Assembly (NCBI RefSeq): GCF_004103695.1
Contig: NZ_CP035280.1
Location: forward strand, 2,356,001-2,420,000
Direction: 5' to 3'
Length of the DNA: 64,000 bases
DNA from: Clostridium sp. JN-9
GTDB lineage: Bacteria > Bacillota > Clostridia > Clostridiales > Clostridiaceae
The position numbers and the translations under genes were made by a program. Numbering within the stretch: position 1 is the first letter of the stretch; every line of letters begins with the position of its first letter. Under the pieces are notes generated by a model. It saw only the letters and a list, made by a program, of their open reading frames with translations, did no database searches and had not been told where the DNA came from. This document shows, piece after piece, positions 50,932 through 59,146 of the stretch.

Positions 50932-51816
50932 TTATTTACCTCCATTTAATGCTTTTTCGATTTTTTCTTGAACTGCTTTTTGAATATCTTCTTCTGAGTA
51001 TTCCTTTTCTTCATCACCTTTTGGATCATCATTATCGCCTAACATTTTTTCTAATGTTGCTGCATGAGATTTAAGTCCCTCACAAATATCTTTTAATGTT
51101 TCTTTAGACTTTGTGCTTAATGTTGCACCAGCCTTTTGTTCTAATTGGACCTCTAAATCCTTATTTTTTGATGATAGAATTTCAATTTCTTTTGTTTTGT
51201 CATTTATTTCAGTTTCATAATTTTTCTTTATGTTACCAACTTTTGATTCTACTGCTTTATCAATTAAAGCTTGAACATCTTTCACTTTCATATTTTCAAT
51301 ATCCTCCTCATTGTTTTTATTTATTGCATCAAAAAAAGCTTTTGAGATTTTTCCATCTTCAAAAGCTCTTTGAATTGCATTTGGATTACATGGTACTGCT
51401 ACTAAACTTAATTCAAGTAGCTCCCATTCCTTGAAGTCATATCCTCCTTGGTCATTAGGTTTATATTTTAGTGGAATAAATCCTATGGAGCTTGCATTCA
51501 TGTAGCCATTTGAATATAGATAAAACCATTCACGGCCATTGTCTGTATCTGCAAATTGAATTTTAAATATAAGCTGCGAATTTTGTATTACTACACTTAA
51601 GGCCCTGCCAATAACCGTAGGCCTTTCACTGTCACCATAATTATGATTAGCTAGTATTACAGGGTTCTTAAGATAATTCTGCAACTTAGCCCCTGTCATG
51701 AGCATTTTGTCGCCAACTCTGTCATAGTCCTCGGTGCTACCTACCATTTCAATTATGTGGTTAGCTTCATCAAGTACCTTGACTTGCCAGTTAAATTGTT
51801 TTTGCTGCTTATTCAA
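50932..51816 (-). CDS. Prohead protease with C-terminal scaffold-like region
   Basis: Protein of 294 residues. Residues 1-170 are the HK97 prohead protease: ILANHNYGD holds the catalytic His and YMNASSIGFIPL the Ser. Residues 175-294 are charged and helical (EINDKTKEIEILSSKNKDLE), with an acidic end, and look like a scaffold fused to the protease. TTG at 51816 follows AAAGGAGGTGAG; the frame further upstream has no ribosome site. Confidence 0.87.
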   Translation of the reverse strand: MNKQQKQFNWQVKVLDEANHIIEMVGSTEDYDRVGDKMLMTGAKLQNYLKNPVILANHNYGDSERPTVIGRALSVVIQNSQLIFKIQFADTDNGREWFYLYSNGYMNASSIGFIPLKYKPNDQGGYDFKEWELLELSLVAVPCNPNAIQRAFEDGKISKAFFDAINKNNEEDIENMKVKDVQALIDKAVESKVGNIKKNYETEINDKTKEIEILSSKNKDLEVQLEQKAGATLSTKSKETLKDICEGLKSHAATLEKMLGDNDDPKGDEEKEYSEEDIQKAVQEKIEKALNGGK

Positions 51817-51840
51817 TGTCTCACCTCCTTTAAGGCATAA

Positions 51841-51879
51841 TAAAAGCACCTACTATTTTTTTCTTAGTAAGTGCTTTTA
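51841..51879 (-). terminator. Hairpin between the small acidic gene and the protease
   Basis: TAAAAGCAC(C)TACT at 51841-51854 pairs with AGTAAGTGCTTTTA at 51866-51879. On the minus strand it ends in GTGCTTTTATT. The stop codon of the small acidic gene is in the stem. It may limit that gene's transcript to the portal-MuF unit. Confidence 0.5.
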
Positions 51880-52068
51880 TATTATATGGCTTCCTTCTCT
51901 TTTTTCTCTATCTCTTATTGCCCTATATTTAGCAAATGACTCTTTAGCTTCCTTTGTAGCTTTATCTGTTAGAATATAGTCAATATCATCATCTTCTTCA
52001 TCTTCTATTATTTTATACCAATCTAGATTTTTCTTGAAATAAAATATTTCTTCTGGATTTGTTATCAT
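51877..52068 (-). CDS. Small acidic protein, possible immunity partner of the MuF-zincin fusion
   Basis: Protein of 63 residues: YFKKNLDWYKIIEDEEDDDI, then a mixed-charge helix. ATG 52068 follows GAGGAG by 9 bases. It starts one base after the stop of the portal-MuF-zincin gene and is followed by a hairpin. MuF-type polymorphic toxins of Firmicutes phages are often followed by a small immunity gene, and acidic composition fits. This is inference from position. It may also be a plain head protein. Confidence 0.5.
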   Translation of the reverse strand: MITNPEEIFYFKKNLDWYKIIEDEEDDDIDYILTDKATKEAKESFAKYRAIRDREKREGSHII

Positions 52069-52069
52069 A

Positions 52070-54781
52070 TTAATCACTCTCCTCAATCTTAGCATTAAAT
52101 TGATTGATGATTGTTTTACTTAATTCCCTTGGCTTATCACTATTATAATACTCAGCAAAAGCTTCTGCAATAGTTTCCTTATAATTATTTGTTGCATATT
52201 CTGATAAATTATTTTTTATAATGTCATCAATTTTACATTGATTAATAGTATTATAATCATATTTCATTATATGCTTAATTAATTTTCGTGAAGAAACCTC
52301 ACATATATTCGTAGTTAGGTGTCCAAATTCATGGCTAATTATAGCTCTATAATCTGTTCCACTAGTAAAGAATCCTGACTTTGAGAGTTCATCATATGAA
52401 TTTTTTAAGAATTCACTATCATCATAAATTCTTTTATTTAATGTTATTGTATTTTTTATCGTTTCTGCAAAGTCTGATGTATTATTAAAATCTTTATATT
52501 TTAAAATCAAATTATTTTGAGCATTAGGATATTGTTTAATTAATGTACTTAGTAATTGAGTTATTTCATCTAATACTTTGGTGTCTCCACAATAATTTTC
52601 AAAACCTTCTGTATCAACTTCTAATTCTTTTAAATTGTTGATATATTCATTCAGTTTGTCATCTGATATTTTATCTCCAGGTATAGGCATTTTCTCATCA
52701 TTGCTAGGATTGCTCATCCTTTGATTGTCATTGCTTTCTTTATCAAAATTAGGAATAATAGTACATCTACAATTAACTACATTCTCGGCACTAGCCCCAC
52801 CATCACCAGGACAATCCATATCCTCACCAGCAACTATAAACTTTTCATCTATGCCTACTGTTTGTCCATCTGCCTCTCTGTGCCATTCCCTGGTCCTTTC
52901 ATCAATAGCAGTAAGCCATTCTTTATTATCAACTACACCGCTCTGCTTATATCCCATAAGTGAAGCATTATTACTGGCTCCTATAACCTCTGTTCTAGCT
53001 ATTCTTTGTACTCTGTAATCTTTCATATTATCAAAGTATTGAGCAATTCTATCACATAATTCTGTAGTGCTTTCTCCGGCTTCTTCTCCAGCTTTTAATT
53101 GCTCTCTTATCATTGTTTCAGTAGTGGTGTTTATGTTAGTTATTTGGGTACCACAGTATTTAGAAAGCCAATCTGTTACCATTGGATTATGCAAATCAAA
53201 AGATATATTAGTTTCTAATTCATCCATTATTTGATTACCTTTGTCCTCAATTATCTTTTTTAATGCCGGTAGCATTTTATCCAACATATATCCTGCTTCA
53301 TCTTTCCCAAATAGGAACCTTAATATATCATCTTTATTCAAAGCTTTAGTGCTCTTATGAGCTTTTATGTTAGATATAATTCGTTCCTTTTGATGTATAA
53401 GTATGGCTTCCCATTCTGGCTTCAGTTCTTTTTCCCATTGATCTGTTTTATTAACAAAAGCTTTCCAATAAGCCTCCTTATCTAGGCTTTGAAATTTGCT
53501 TTTAAGTTTTAGTAAATATTGTTTTTTTTTAATACCTTTCTGTGGTTCCTGAGTAGGTTCTTTATTTGCATTTGCCACTATTGGAATTGGTGTTCCCATG
53601 GGCTGCAGACTAACAGGTTGGTATATTACATCTCCGCCCTCCATAGGCTCTAATTTAAGGCCTAAAAGCTTATTAATAATGTTCCTGGCTTCATTCTTAG
53701 TTATAGATTTATCTGTTTGGCTATCTACTACAGATTTAATAAAATCCTTATTTTCGGGAACAACATCAGTAAACCTTAGTTCTACATCTTCCTCTCCAAA
53801 TAGTTGGACAAATTCATTATTAAGCTTATTTTGGATTCTCTTAATCTTAGGAGATATAGTATGCTTCATGTATGTATACTCCGAAGCTTCTGCATTAGCT
53901 CTATTTACATCTTCGACTATACCTAATATACTTTTAGGTACGCCAAATATGCCTAATATTTCATCCCTATTTGAAAGCCTTAAATTATAAAAATCCATAT
54001 CTTTCTGAGATATTTGAATAGCTGTATATGAAACCTGGCCGCCTCTAATAAATGCAGTTTTCTTAGCATTACCAAGTCCCCCATATTTATCATTCCATTT
54101 TTCAATCCAGGCTTTAAAATCATCTTCCTCAACTCCATCTGGAAATGATACTATCCCCTGAGGCTCTGCATTGTTGTAAAAAAAGTTCCTGTTCCAGGTT
54201 GCTGCATATTTATCCGATTCTAAAGGCACTGCTGCAGCATTGGCTGGACTTATACCATTGTAAGGGTTATTAGGATCCTGGTACTTAAACATGATTACTT
54301 CATCAGTTGATAATGGAACTCTTTGAGCTCCTGCCTGATATACATAACCTTTTATAAAATTATCTCTGTCTGGAATTATAGTTATATTTAAAGGACTTAT
54401 AACCCATATTTGTGCGGGCCTATTTGCTCTGTCTTTTGCTATGTACCAATAGCACTTGCCTACCAGGTCCATATACATCTGAGTTAACTCTATTGTTGTA
54501 AACATATCAAAATAAGGATTAGGATTTAATAATAAATCTAATGCCTTTGAACTTTTTAAAGGATCTTCCTCACCTTTTCTGTATGCTTTCCATTCTGTAT
54601 CTGCTACATCCTGTGCTACTTTTGAAGTACATGCAAAAAGCCAACCTATCTTCCCATATTGAATTAAATAATCTTGTGTATTTAAGGCCGGTGGTATTTG
54701 ATATACCTGGCTATAATACCCTTGAAACATTTTTCTTACTGTTCCTTTTGCTTTTTTGCTTATTGTATTCCAAAGTCCCAT
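52070..54781 (-). CDS. Portal - MuF head morphogenesis - zincin fusion protein
   Basis: Protein of 903 residues with three parts. Residues 1-385: phage portal (IGWLFACTSKVAQDVADTEW, DEVIMFKYQDP, FGVPKSILGI). About 410-680: MuF/SPP1 gp7-like minor head protein (RIARTEVIGASNNASLMGYK, EWLTAIDERTREWHREADGQ, VNCRCT). About 690-903: a C-terminal domain with HEFGH at 817-821 and EAFAEYY near 873, the HExxH plus Glu arrangement of a gluzincin metalloprotease. Portal and MuF are usually separate genes. MuF proteins with C-terminal toxin-like domains are known in temperate phages. The zinc ligands look intact. Confidence 0.85.
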   Translation of the reverse strand: MGLWNTISKKAKGTVRKMFQGYYSQVYQIPPALNTQDYLIQYGKIGWLFACTSKVAQDVADTEWKAYRKGEEDPLKSSKALDLLLNPNPYFDMFTTIELTQMYMDLVGKCYWYIAKDRANRPAQIWVISPLNITIIPDRDNFIKGYVYQAGAQRVPLSTDEVIMFKYQDPNNPYNGISPANAAAVPLESDKYAATWNRNFFYNNAEPQGIVSFPDGVEEDDFKAWIEKWNDKYGGLGNAKKTAFIRGGQVSYTAIQISQKDMDFYNLRLSNRDEILGIFGVPKSILGIVEDVNRANAEASEYTYMKHTISPKIKRIQNKLNNEFVQLFGEEDVELRFTDVVPENKDFIKSVVDSQTDKSITKNEARNIINKLLGLKLEPMEGGDVIYQPVSLQPMGTPIPIVANANKEPTQEPQKGIKKKQYLLKLKSKFQSLDKEAYWKAFVNKTDQWEKELKPEWEAILIHQKERIISNIKAHKSTKALNKDDILRFLFGKDEAGYMLDKMLPALKKIIEDKGNQIMDELETNISFDLHNPMVTDWLSKYCGTQITNINTTTETMIREQLKAGEEAGESTTELCDRIAQYFDNMKDYRVQRIARTEVIGASNNASLMGYKQSGVVDNKEWLTAIDERTREWHREADGQTVGIDEKFIVAGEDMDCPGDGGASAENVVNCRCTIIPNFDKESNDNQRMSNPSNDEKMPIPGDKISDDKLNEYINNLKELEVDTEGFENYCGDTKVLDEITQLLSTLIKQYPNAQNNLILKYKDFNNTSDFAETIKNTITLNKRIYDDSEFLKNSYDELSKSGFFTSGTDYRAIISHEFGHLTTNICEVSSRKLIKHIMKYDYNTINQCKIDDIIKNNLSEYATNNYKETIAEAFAEYYNSDKPRELSKTIINQFNAKIEESD

Positions 54782-54809
54782 TTAATTTTCACCTTCTTTC
54801 ACTATAAAG

Positions 54810-56285
54810 TTATGCAAAACCAAGCTTTATTTTTGGTTTGTCTACCATTTCTACAATACCTGTTGTCGCATCAGGTGCATCATCATGCTCGTTTTTACCC
54901 TCTCTTTGATATGTGCTCATAGCTTTATAGTACTCTGGCCATTTGTCCATCCAGTTCCAAGGGAAATAAACATGTTCCATAACAAAATTACTGTTTGAAA
55001 GTATTCTTGACTTTTTATTATTGCTTTGATGGAACCATTCAATGCTTACCTTCCTTGTTTTAAATGTTTCCCATAATTCTCTTTCTACATTTCTGGCAAA
55101 TCCTCTGCCGCCATTATTACTTTCAATTTTTGCTTTTGTAAGTCCATGATTAAGATAATTTTCATAAAAGAATTTAGCAGCTCCTGGCTCTGTTACTTCC
55201 ATCCCCTTATTACTCATATAAACATCAAGCAGCCATATCTCGCCTTTATATACGCCACCTACAACAGAAACAAGGCTATCTTCTCCAGTATCGGCTGTAT
55301 CTGTATAGCTTATTACCCTTTCAAACTTTTCAGGAAGCTTTTTATATGTTTTAAAATCTTTATATAATTTGCCTCCAATGTCTACGGGTTCCTGTTGGTA
55401 GTTAGCCTCAATAATTTCAGTTGAAGTTTTTGATTTCTTATCCTCATAACTTTTCTTTGACAAAAGCTCAGGGCATAACATTTCATCTTTTACTTTGTCA
55501 TATGCCTTCATCTTAAGTTCATACCATTCCCCTGGTTCCTTTTCCAGAAGCTTACCGCATAAATCCTTAGTTGACCATCTTGTCATTATAACTATTTGCA
55601 TAGCTCCTTCTTCAAGTCTTGAAAGGTACGTGTTAATATACCAATCCCAATGGTTTTCAAGAATGTTATCATTATAGGCCTCGTATTTGTCCTTGATAAT
55701 ATCATCTATAATACCAATATTACATCCAACACCGGTTAATGTTGCAGTTGGTGAAGTAGCAAGGTAATTGAAATATTGTCCCTCTAAGGACCACATTTGA
55801 TAGCTTCCATCACCTTGTTTTATCTTTGTAGTAGGGAATATATCACTGAATATTATTTTGTCATGCTTACCATCTTCAATCCTTATTTCATCAATGCCGT
55901 CTCTAACAGACTTTGCAAATCTACCAGAAAGTTTTTCATTGTATGAAACTGTTATAAGCCTGTTTTCATTATCTTTGCCTAAAACCCACTTTGCAAAATT
56001 AGTAGCTGTGAAGGACTTACCGTGTCTTGGCGGCATATTGAGCATTAATTTTTTACAAGTTATTTGTCCTGTTATACCTTCAAGGCTGTCTACTATTCTC
56101 CATTCGGTTTCAGGTGGTATCTTAATAATTCTTCCTTCATACAAGGCCTGTAGAGTATCAGATATCTTTTTAAGATGGTGCCTGTTACCTTTATAAAATT
56201 TAGGATACAAAATTTGATTAAAGTCCCAGAAACTTCTTCTTGAAAGTTCGCATTTGGCCATCTTTGCTATTTGTTTTTTATCCAT
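54810..56285 (-). CDS. Terminase large subunit
   Basis: Protein of 491 residues. ATPase: Walker A MPPRHGKS, Walker B IGIIDD. Nuclease: YTDTADTG and HDDAPDATTG supply acidic residues. It cuts and pumps phage DNA into the prohead. The start is uncertain: GTG 56294, ATG 56291 and ATG 56285 are all in frame at the end of the terS gene, so initiation is probably coupled to terS translation. Confidence 0.92.
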   Translation of the reverse strand: MDKKQIAKMAKCELSRRSFWDFNQILYPKFYKGNRHHLKKISDTLQALYEGRIIKIPPETEWRIVDSLEGITGQITCKKLMLNMPPRHGKSFTATNFAKWVLGKDNENRLITVSYNEKLSGRFAKSVRDGIDEIRIEDGKHDKIIFSDIFPTTKIKQGDGSYQMWSLEGQYFNYLATSPTATLTGVGCNIGIIDDIIKDKYEAYNDNILENHWDWYINTYLSRLEEGAMQIVIMTRWSTKDLCGKLLEKEPGEWYELKMKAYDKVKDEMLCPELLSKKSYEDKKSKTSTEIIEANYQQEPVDIGGKLYKDFKTYKKLPEKFERVISYTDTADTGEDSLVSVVGGVYKGEIWLLDVYMSNKGMEVTEPGAAKFFYENYLNHGLTKAKIESNNGGRGFARNVERELWETFKTRKVSIEWFHQSNNKKSRILSNSNFVMEHVYFPWNWMDKWPEYYKAMSTYQREGKNEHDDAPDATTGIVEMVDKPKIKLGFA

Positions 56286-57081
56286 CCTCATCACTCATTT
56301 GCGCCAACCTCTTAAGTTCTTCAGTTGACAGGTCCTTATATGGGTTATTCACTGTCATATTGCCTGAGTGTTCAATATCTTGCTTATCTCTCCATTGACC
56401 AGGTTTCCTGTTCTTAAGCCAGAATATCTGTGCCGTAACATCTGGGGGAACCTCCTTTTTGATTATCTTTGTGGTTATTAAACTTGTTGACTCTCTAGTT
56501 TCAACACTCATAAGCCTATTTATGAATCCTACATACTCATATATTTTATCAAGCCTGTCTTGGCTGAAAAATGGCTGTTTTTCATACCACTCAAGCATGT
56601 CGTTGCTGTTCTTTGAGCTATTGCAACTTTTACAGCAAGGGATAATGTTGTTTCTTGTATATGCCCCCCCTGCCTTTACAGGAATAATATGGTCCTTGGT
56701 TAAATTGCTACTCTCTCCACAATAGCAGCACTGATTTTTGAAATATGCTAATGCGAAAAGCCAATCCTGCTCTGTTAGTTCAACTTTGCCCTCAACGTGT
56801 CGGCTTCGTTGCCCTCCATCAATAGTCCTTTCCTTAGTTATCTCTTCATAAGTGTACCCCAATGCTCTTTTTAGAAGTGCATTTTCAACTTCGAAGTCAA
56901 CGACTTCTTTTCCCTTTTTTAGGGTGTTCGCAAACTCCGTATGTTCTTTTTTATACTTGTAGAATGCTGTTTTACCAATGCCCAAGTTCTTTGCAATTTG
57001 TTCATCGGTGAGCCCATCTCTTGCCCACCCTTCTACAAGTACTAATTTATCTTTTACAGTTTCCCATTTTGGTTTTGACAT
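56278..57081 (-). CDS. Terminase small subunit with inserted HNH domain
   Basis: Protein of 267 residues. Residues 1-78 are a normal TerS start: DGLTDEQIAKNLGIGKTAFY (helix-turn-helix) and LLKRALGYTYEEITKER. Then about 120 residues with CCYCGES, TKDHIIPVKAGG and CKSCNSSKNS, a full HNH endonuclease (two CxxC, DH). The TerS frame resumes at ITTKIIKKEVPPDVTAQIFW and ends KNRKPGQWRDKQ. In relatives the two TerS pieces are joined directly. The insertion is in frame with no intein motifs seen. ATG 57081 follows GGAGGTGAG. Confidence 0.85.
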   Translation of the reverse strand: MSKPKWETVKDKLVLVEGWARDGLTDEQIAKNLGIGKTAFYKYKKEHTEFANTLKKGKEVVDFEVENALLKRALGYTYEEITKERTIDGGQRSRHVEGKVELTEQDWLFALAYFKNQCCYCGESSNLTKDHIIPVKAGGAYTRNNIIPCCKSCNSSKNSNDMLEWYEKQPFFSQDRLDKIYEYVGFINRLMSVETRESTSLITTKIIKKEVPPDVTAQIFWLKNRKPGQWRDKQDIEHSGNMTVNNPYKDLSTEELKRLAQMSDEDG

Positions 57082-57095
57082 AAGCTCACCTCCAA

Positions 57096-57299
57096 TCATT
57101 TTCCCCAAGTCTTTTGTCTAAAAGCTCCTCCTGAAGTCCTCACATAACTATCATGCTTCATTAGGTTTTCCACATCAGAGAAGGTGAGCTTTTCTTTTTC
57201 AGGTCTCCGTCTCCTTCTATGGCGTTTCTTCTTACGCTTTTTATTAAGCCCCTTATACACATCACTCTGTGTATCACGTATAACTGCCCCAATTTTCAC
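57096..57299 (-). CDS. Small Arg/Lys-rich phage protein
   Basis: GTG start after GGGAGGGGG. 67 residues: VKIGAVIRDTQSDVYKGLNK, then a dense basic run (KKRKKKRHRRRRR) and a polar C-terminus. The basic run should bind nucleic acid. It precedes terS. No family recognised. The longer frame from 57335 has no ribosome site. Confidence 0.55.
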   Translation of the reverse strand: MKIGAVIRDTQSDVYKGLNKKRKKKRHRRRRRPEKEKLTFSDVENLMKHDSYVRTSGGAFRQKTWGK

Positions 57300-57330
57300 A
57301 TTGCCCCCTCCCTTTTTTAAAAATAGAAAA

Positions 57331-57354
57331 GACACCAGCTATTAAACTGATGTC
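57331..57354 (-). terminator. Terminator at the early/late boundary
   Basis: On the minus strand GACATCAG (57354-57347) pairs with CTGGTGTC (57338-57331) with one G-U, followed by TTTTCTATTTTT. It lies between the regulator block and the packaging genes. Confidence 0.65.
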
Positions 57355-57373
57355 ATAAGTCACTATAAAATAA

Positions 57374-57406
57374 AAGAGAGGTAGCAGATTACACTGCAAA
57401 CCTCTC
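57374..57406 (-). terminator. Second terminator at the early/late boundary
   Basis: GAGAGGT.GCAG (57376-57387) pairs with CTGC..ACCTCTC (57394-57406); on the minus strand CTCTC is followed by TTTTATTTTAT. With the hairpin at 57331 it forms a tandem stop, so late genes need either their own promoter in 57300-57490 or antitermination. The cos or pac site may also lie in this 190-base gap. Confidence 0.6.
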
Positions 57407-57491
57407 GCTATATTTTTGCATAAATTTATAGCATAATTATAACATACATTATTTAGTCACTGCAATGACATAAAACTGACATATGGGCATA

Positions 57492-57746
57492 TCATATTAA
57501 ATGTAATGTGCATTTACAATTCTGAATTCCAAACTTTATTAACTGTAATAATGCCTCTTCCTTCTTATCATCCGTTAAGCTTTCGTTAAGTGCAATTGCC
57601 TTACTTTTTTTCGCATAAAAGTACATTCCATTTACCCGTTGTGGTAATTGTGATGTATAAACAAGAAAGTTCATGCGTTCTGCTAATTCATATATGCTAT
57701 TAGTTTTATACTTTTTAAGAAGCTTCTGAACATCTGTAGTTAGCAT
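57492..57746 (-). CDS. ImmA/IrrE-like fragment without the zinc motif
   Basis: Protein of 84 residues. YELAERMNFLVYTSQLPQRV, NGMYFYAKKSKAIALNESLT and DDKKEEALLQ match the N-terminal part of ImmA/IrrE metallopeptidases, but the frame ends just where HELGH should come. So it is a truncated, probably inactive relative, unless this short form has another role. It overlaps the end of the Rha antirepressor gene by 7 bases. Confidence 0.6.
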   Translation of the reverse strand: MLTTDVQKLLKKYKTNSIYELAERMNFLVYTSQLPQRVNGMYFYAKKSKAIALNESLTDDKKEEALLQLIKFGIQNCKCTLHLI

Positions 57747-58492
57747 GTTACAGCTGCCTCCTTTTCTGACATACTTACCTGATTGTTACAATCTTCAATC
57801 TCTCTAAGGATTTTGCCTTGAGGCTTCCAGTTCTTTAAATACTCTCTTGCCTTATCATATTCTTTTTTAGCTGTGTTTTTATATGAATTAACTTGAAAAT
57901 AATCTTTGTAATCCTTCCATACTGCTGAAAATACCTGACTTCTTAAGCTCTTGTTTTTATATGCAGGACTGTCTTTGCCACTCATAGCTTCAATTGCTTT
58001 ATACTTTGCCATCTCTTGAAGTATTAACTGCTGACCATAATCTATTGTCATTGTATTTTCAAGAGTTATTACTCTGTCTTGTATTTCTTCAACCGTACCT
58101 ACTAACATTCCAACTTGATTATTTACAAGCCTTATTGCATCTAATGAATTCCCTTTTAATTGAGGCCCTTTAAGTTTTTTCTCCATTTCCTCGAATTTAG
58201 TAACATATTCTGCTGTAAATAGCACACCTTTTCTACCAGTAAGTTTATTGGCTACCATATCGCAACCTTTCCTTGTTAGTAAATAGCATGAATATTTTTG
58301 TCCTGTTGAAGCTTCATAGTCGCTTTCTATAAAGAAATTAGCAGAATCCAAATTTGGATTTTGGTCTATAACCTCCTTATAACCTTTAATGTCTCTTAAT
58401 AAGTGTGCATGTTGTTTACCTATCATTTCAGCAACTTCTCTGCTGTCTGTAACTAATTTACCGTTTTGATTGATAATTGTTAAATCGTTCAT
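57740..58492 (-). CDS. Rha/ORF6C-type phage antirepressor
   Basis: Protein of 250 residues. Residues 1-105 are the Rha domain (LVTDSREVAEMIGKQHAHLL, SYLLTRKGCDMVANKLTGRKG with the usual spacing). Residues 130-240 are an ORF6C-like domain (QDRVITLENTMTIDYGQQL, SLRSQVFSAVWKDYKDYFQV). Antirepressors of this type control lysogeny or late expression. A long palindrome lies just upstream. Confidence 0.82.
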   Translation of the reverse strand: MNDLTIINQNGKLVTDSREVAEMIGKQHAHLLRDIKGYKEVIDQNPNLDSANFFIESDYEASTGQKYSCYLLTRKGCDMVANKLTGRKGVLFTAEYVTKFEEMEKKLKGPQLKGNSLDAIRLVNNQVGMLVGTVEEIQDRVITLENTMTIDYGQQLILQEMAKYKAIEAMSGKDSPAYKNKSLRSQVFSAVWKDYKDYFQVNSYKNTAKKEYDKAREYLKNWKPQGKILREIEDCNNQVSMSEKEAAVTC

Positions 58493-58525
58493 TATTTTTC
58501 CTCCTACAAATCATTTTAAATTTTT

Positions 58526-58574
58526 CAGGAGTATGCTATAATAAACATGAGAATTATTTATTATAGTTCTCCTG
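58526..58574. promoter_or_regulatory. 49-bp palindrome upstream of the antirepressor
   Basis: CAGGAG (58526-58531) pairs with CTCCTG (58569-58574), and CTATAATAAA (58536-58545) with TTTATTATAG (58557-58566). It lies 34 bases 5' of the rha-like start. TATAAT occurs in both arms, so it could be an operator over a promoter, or a leader hairpin. A further imperfect hairpin (AGGAAATCTGC, 58580-58617) follows towards the next gene. Confidence 0.5.
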
Positions 58575-58618
58575 TGTTTAGGAAATCTGCAAACTTTGGT
58601 TGGGGAGCAGGTTTCCTT

Positions 58619-58765
58619 TTACTTTTTGCTTTTACTTTCTTTTTCTTTCAAGTCTTTCTTAATAAGGTTAATTACATATTCTTGAATACTGGTATCTAAT
58701 TCAACCATCTTGTGTTTAACTTTCTTATGCAATTCATCATCAAGTCTTATGGTTATAGCTTTAAT
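58619..58765 (-). CDS. Ribbon-helix-helix regulator, 48 aa
   Basis: KAITIRLDDELHKKVKHKMV and DTSIQEYVINLIKKDL form a short RHH (CopG/Arc-like) DNA-binding protein. The ribosome site AAAGGAGGTGA is followed at 6 bases by ATT in frame. A GTG in frame at 58774 is part of the ribosome site itself, so ATT is the better start, a rare codon. The promoter at 58788-58816 lies downstream of the ATG at 58867, which rules that start out. Confidence 0.65.
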   Translation of the reverse strand: MKAITIRLDDELHKKVKHKMVELDTSIQEYVINLIKKDLKEKESKSKK

Positions 58766-58787
58766 TGTTCTCACCTCCTTTAATGGT

Positions 58788-58816
58788 AGAATACCACCAT
58801 GCCACCATAATGTCAA
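58788..58816 (-). promoter_or_regulatory. Sigma-A promoter with repeated TGGTGGCATGGTGG spacer
   Basis: On the minus strand TTGACA, 17 bases, TATTCT. The spacer holds TGGTGG-CA-TGGTGG, and further ATGGT/ACCAT pieces flank it. Short direct repeats across a promoter are typical RHH operators, so the gene just downstream probably represses itself. Confidence 0.65.
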
Positions 58817-58874
58817 TGGTATTTTAAAATATTCTAATTTATTCCTTTGTAAAATATGCTTGTCCAATTACCCG

Positions 58875-58905
58875 ATAAAAAAAGAGAGACTTATATCTCT
58901 CCATT
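58875..58905 (-). terminator. Terminator upstream of the RHH gene
   Basis: On the minus strand GAGAGA-TATAAG-TCTCTC is followed by seven T (58901-58877). It ends the transcript from the small Cys-rich genes before the RHH promoter starts a new one. Confidence 0.8.
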
Positions 58906-58940
58906 TATTTAACCCCTGCACAATATTCTTGAAATGCGAA

Positions 58941-59105
58941 CTATTTTTCAAACCAATCACATTTCTTAACATCTGTTTCTAATTCTTCTCTTGTCTTATC
59001 TCTATCTATGAGTTGACATACAGAGTCACAAAATCTTATATGTGCACAATCCAAGCAACATGCTCCATTGCCTTTACATTCAGTTTCAAAATTACATTTG
59101 CTCAT
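58941..59105 (-). CDS. Small Cys-rich phage protein, 54 aa
   Basis: AAAGGAG lies 7 bases before the ATG. Eight Cys in 54 residues: SKCNFETECKGNGACCLDC, then FCDSVCQ and KKCDW. It may bind a metal. No family recognised; small Cys-rich proteins of this kind are usual in clostridial phage early regions. Confidence 0.6.
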   Translation of the reverse strand: MSKCNFETECKGNGACCLDCAHIRFCDSVCQLIDRDKTREELETDVKKCDWFEK

Positions 59106-59146
59106 TTTATACTCCTTTCAAATTCGTAATATTTTTAAAATACGTA

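Noticed and set aside
57492..57746. Active ImmA-type anti-repressor protease
   Set aside because: The HELGH zinc motif is missing; the frame ends before it and other frames do not supply it.
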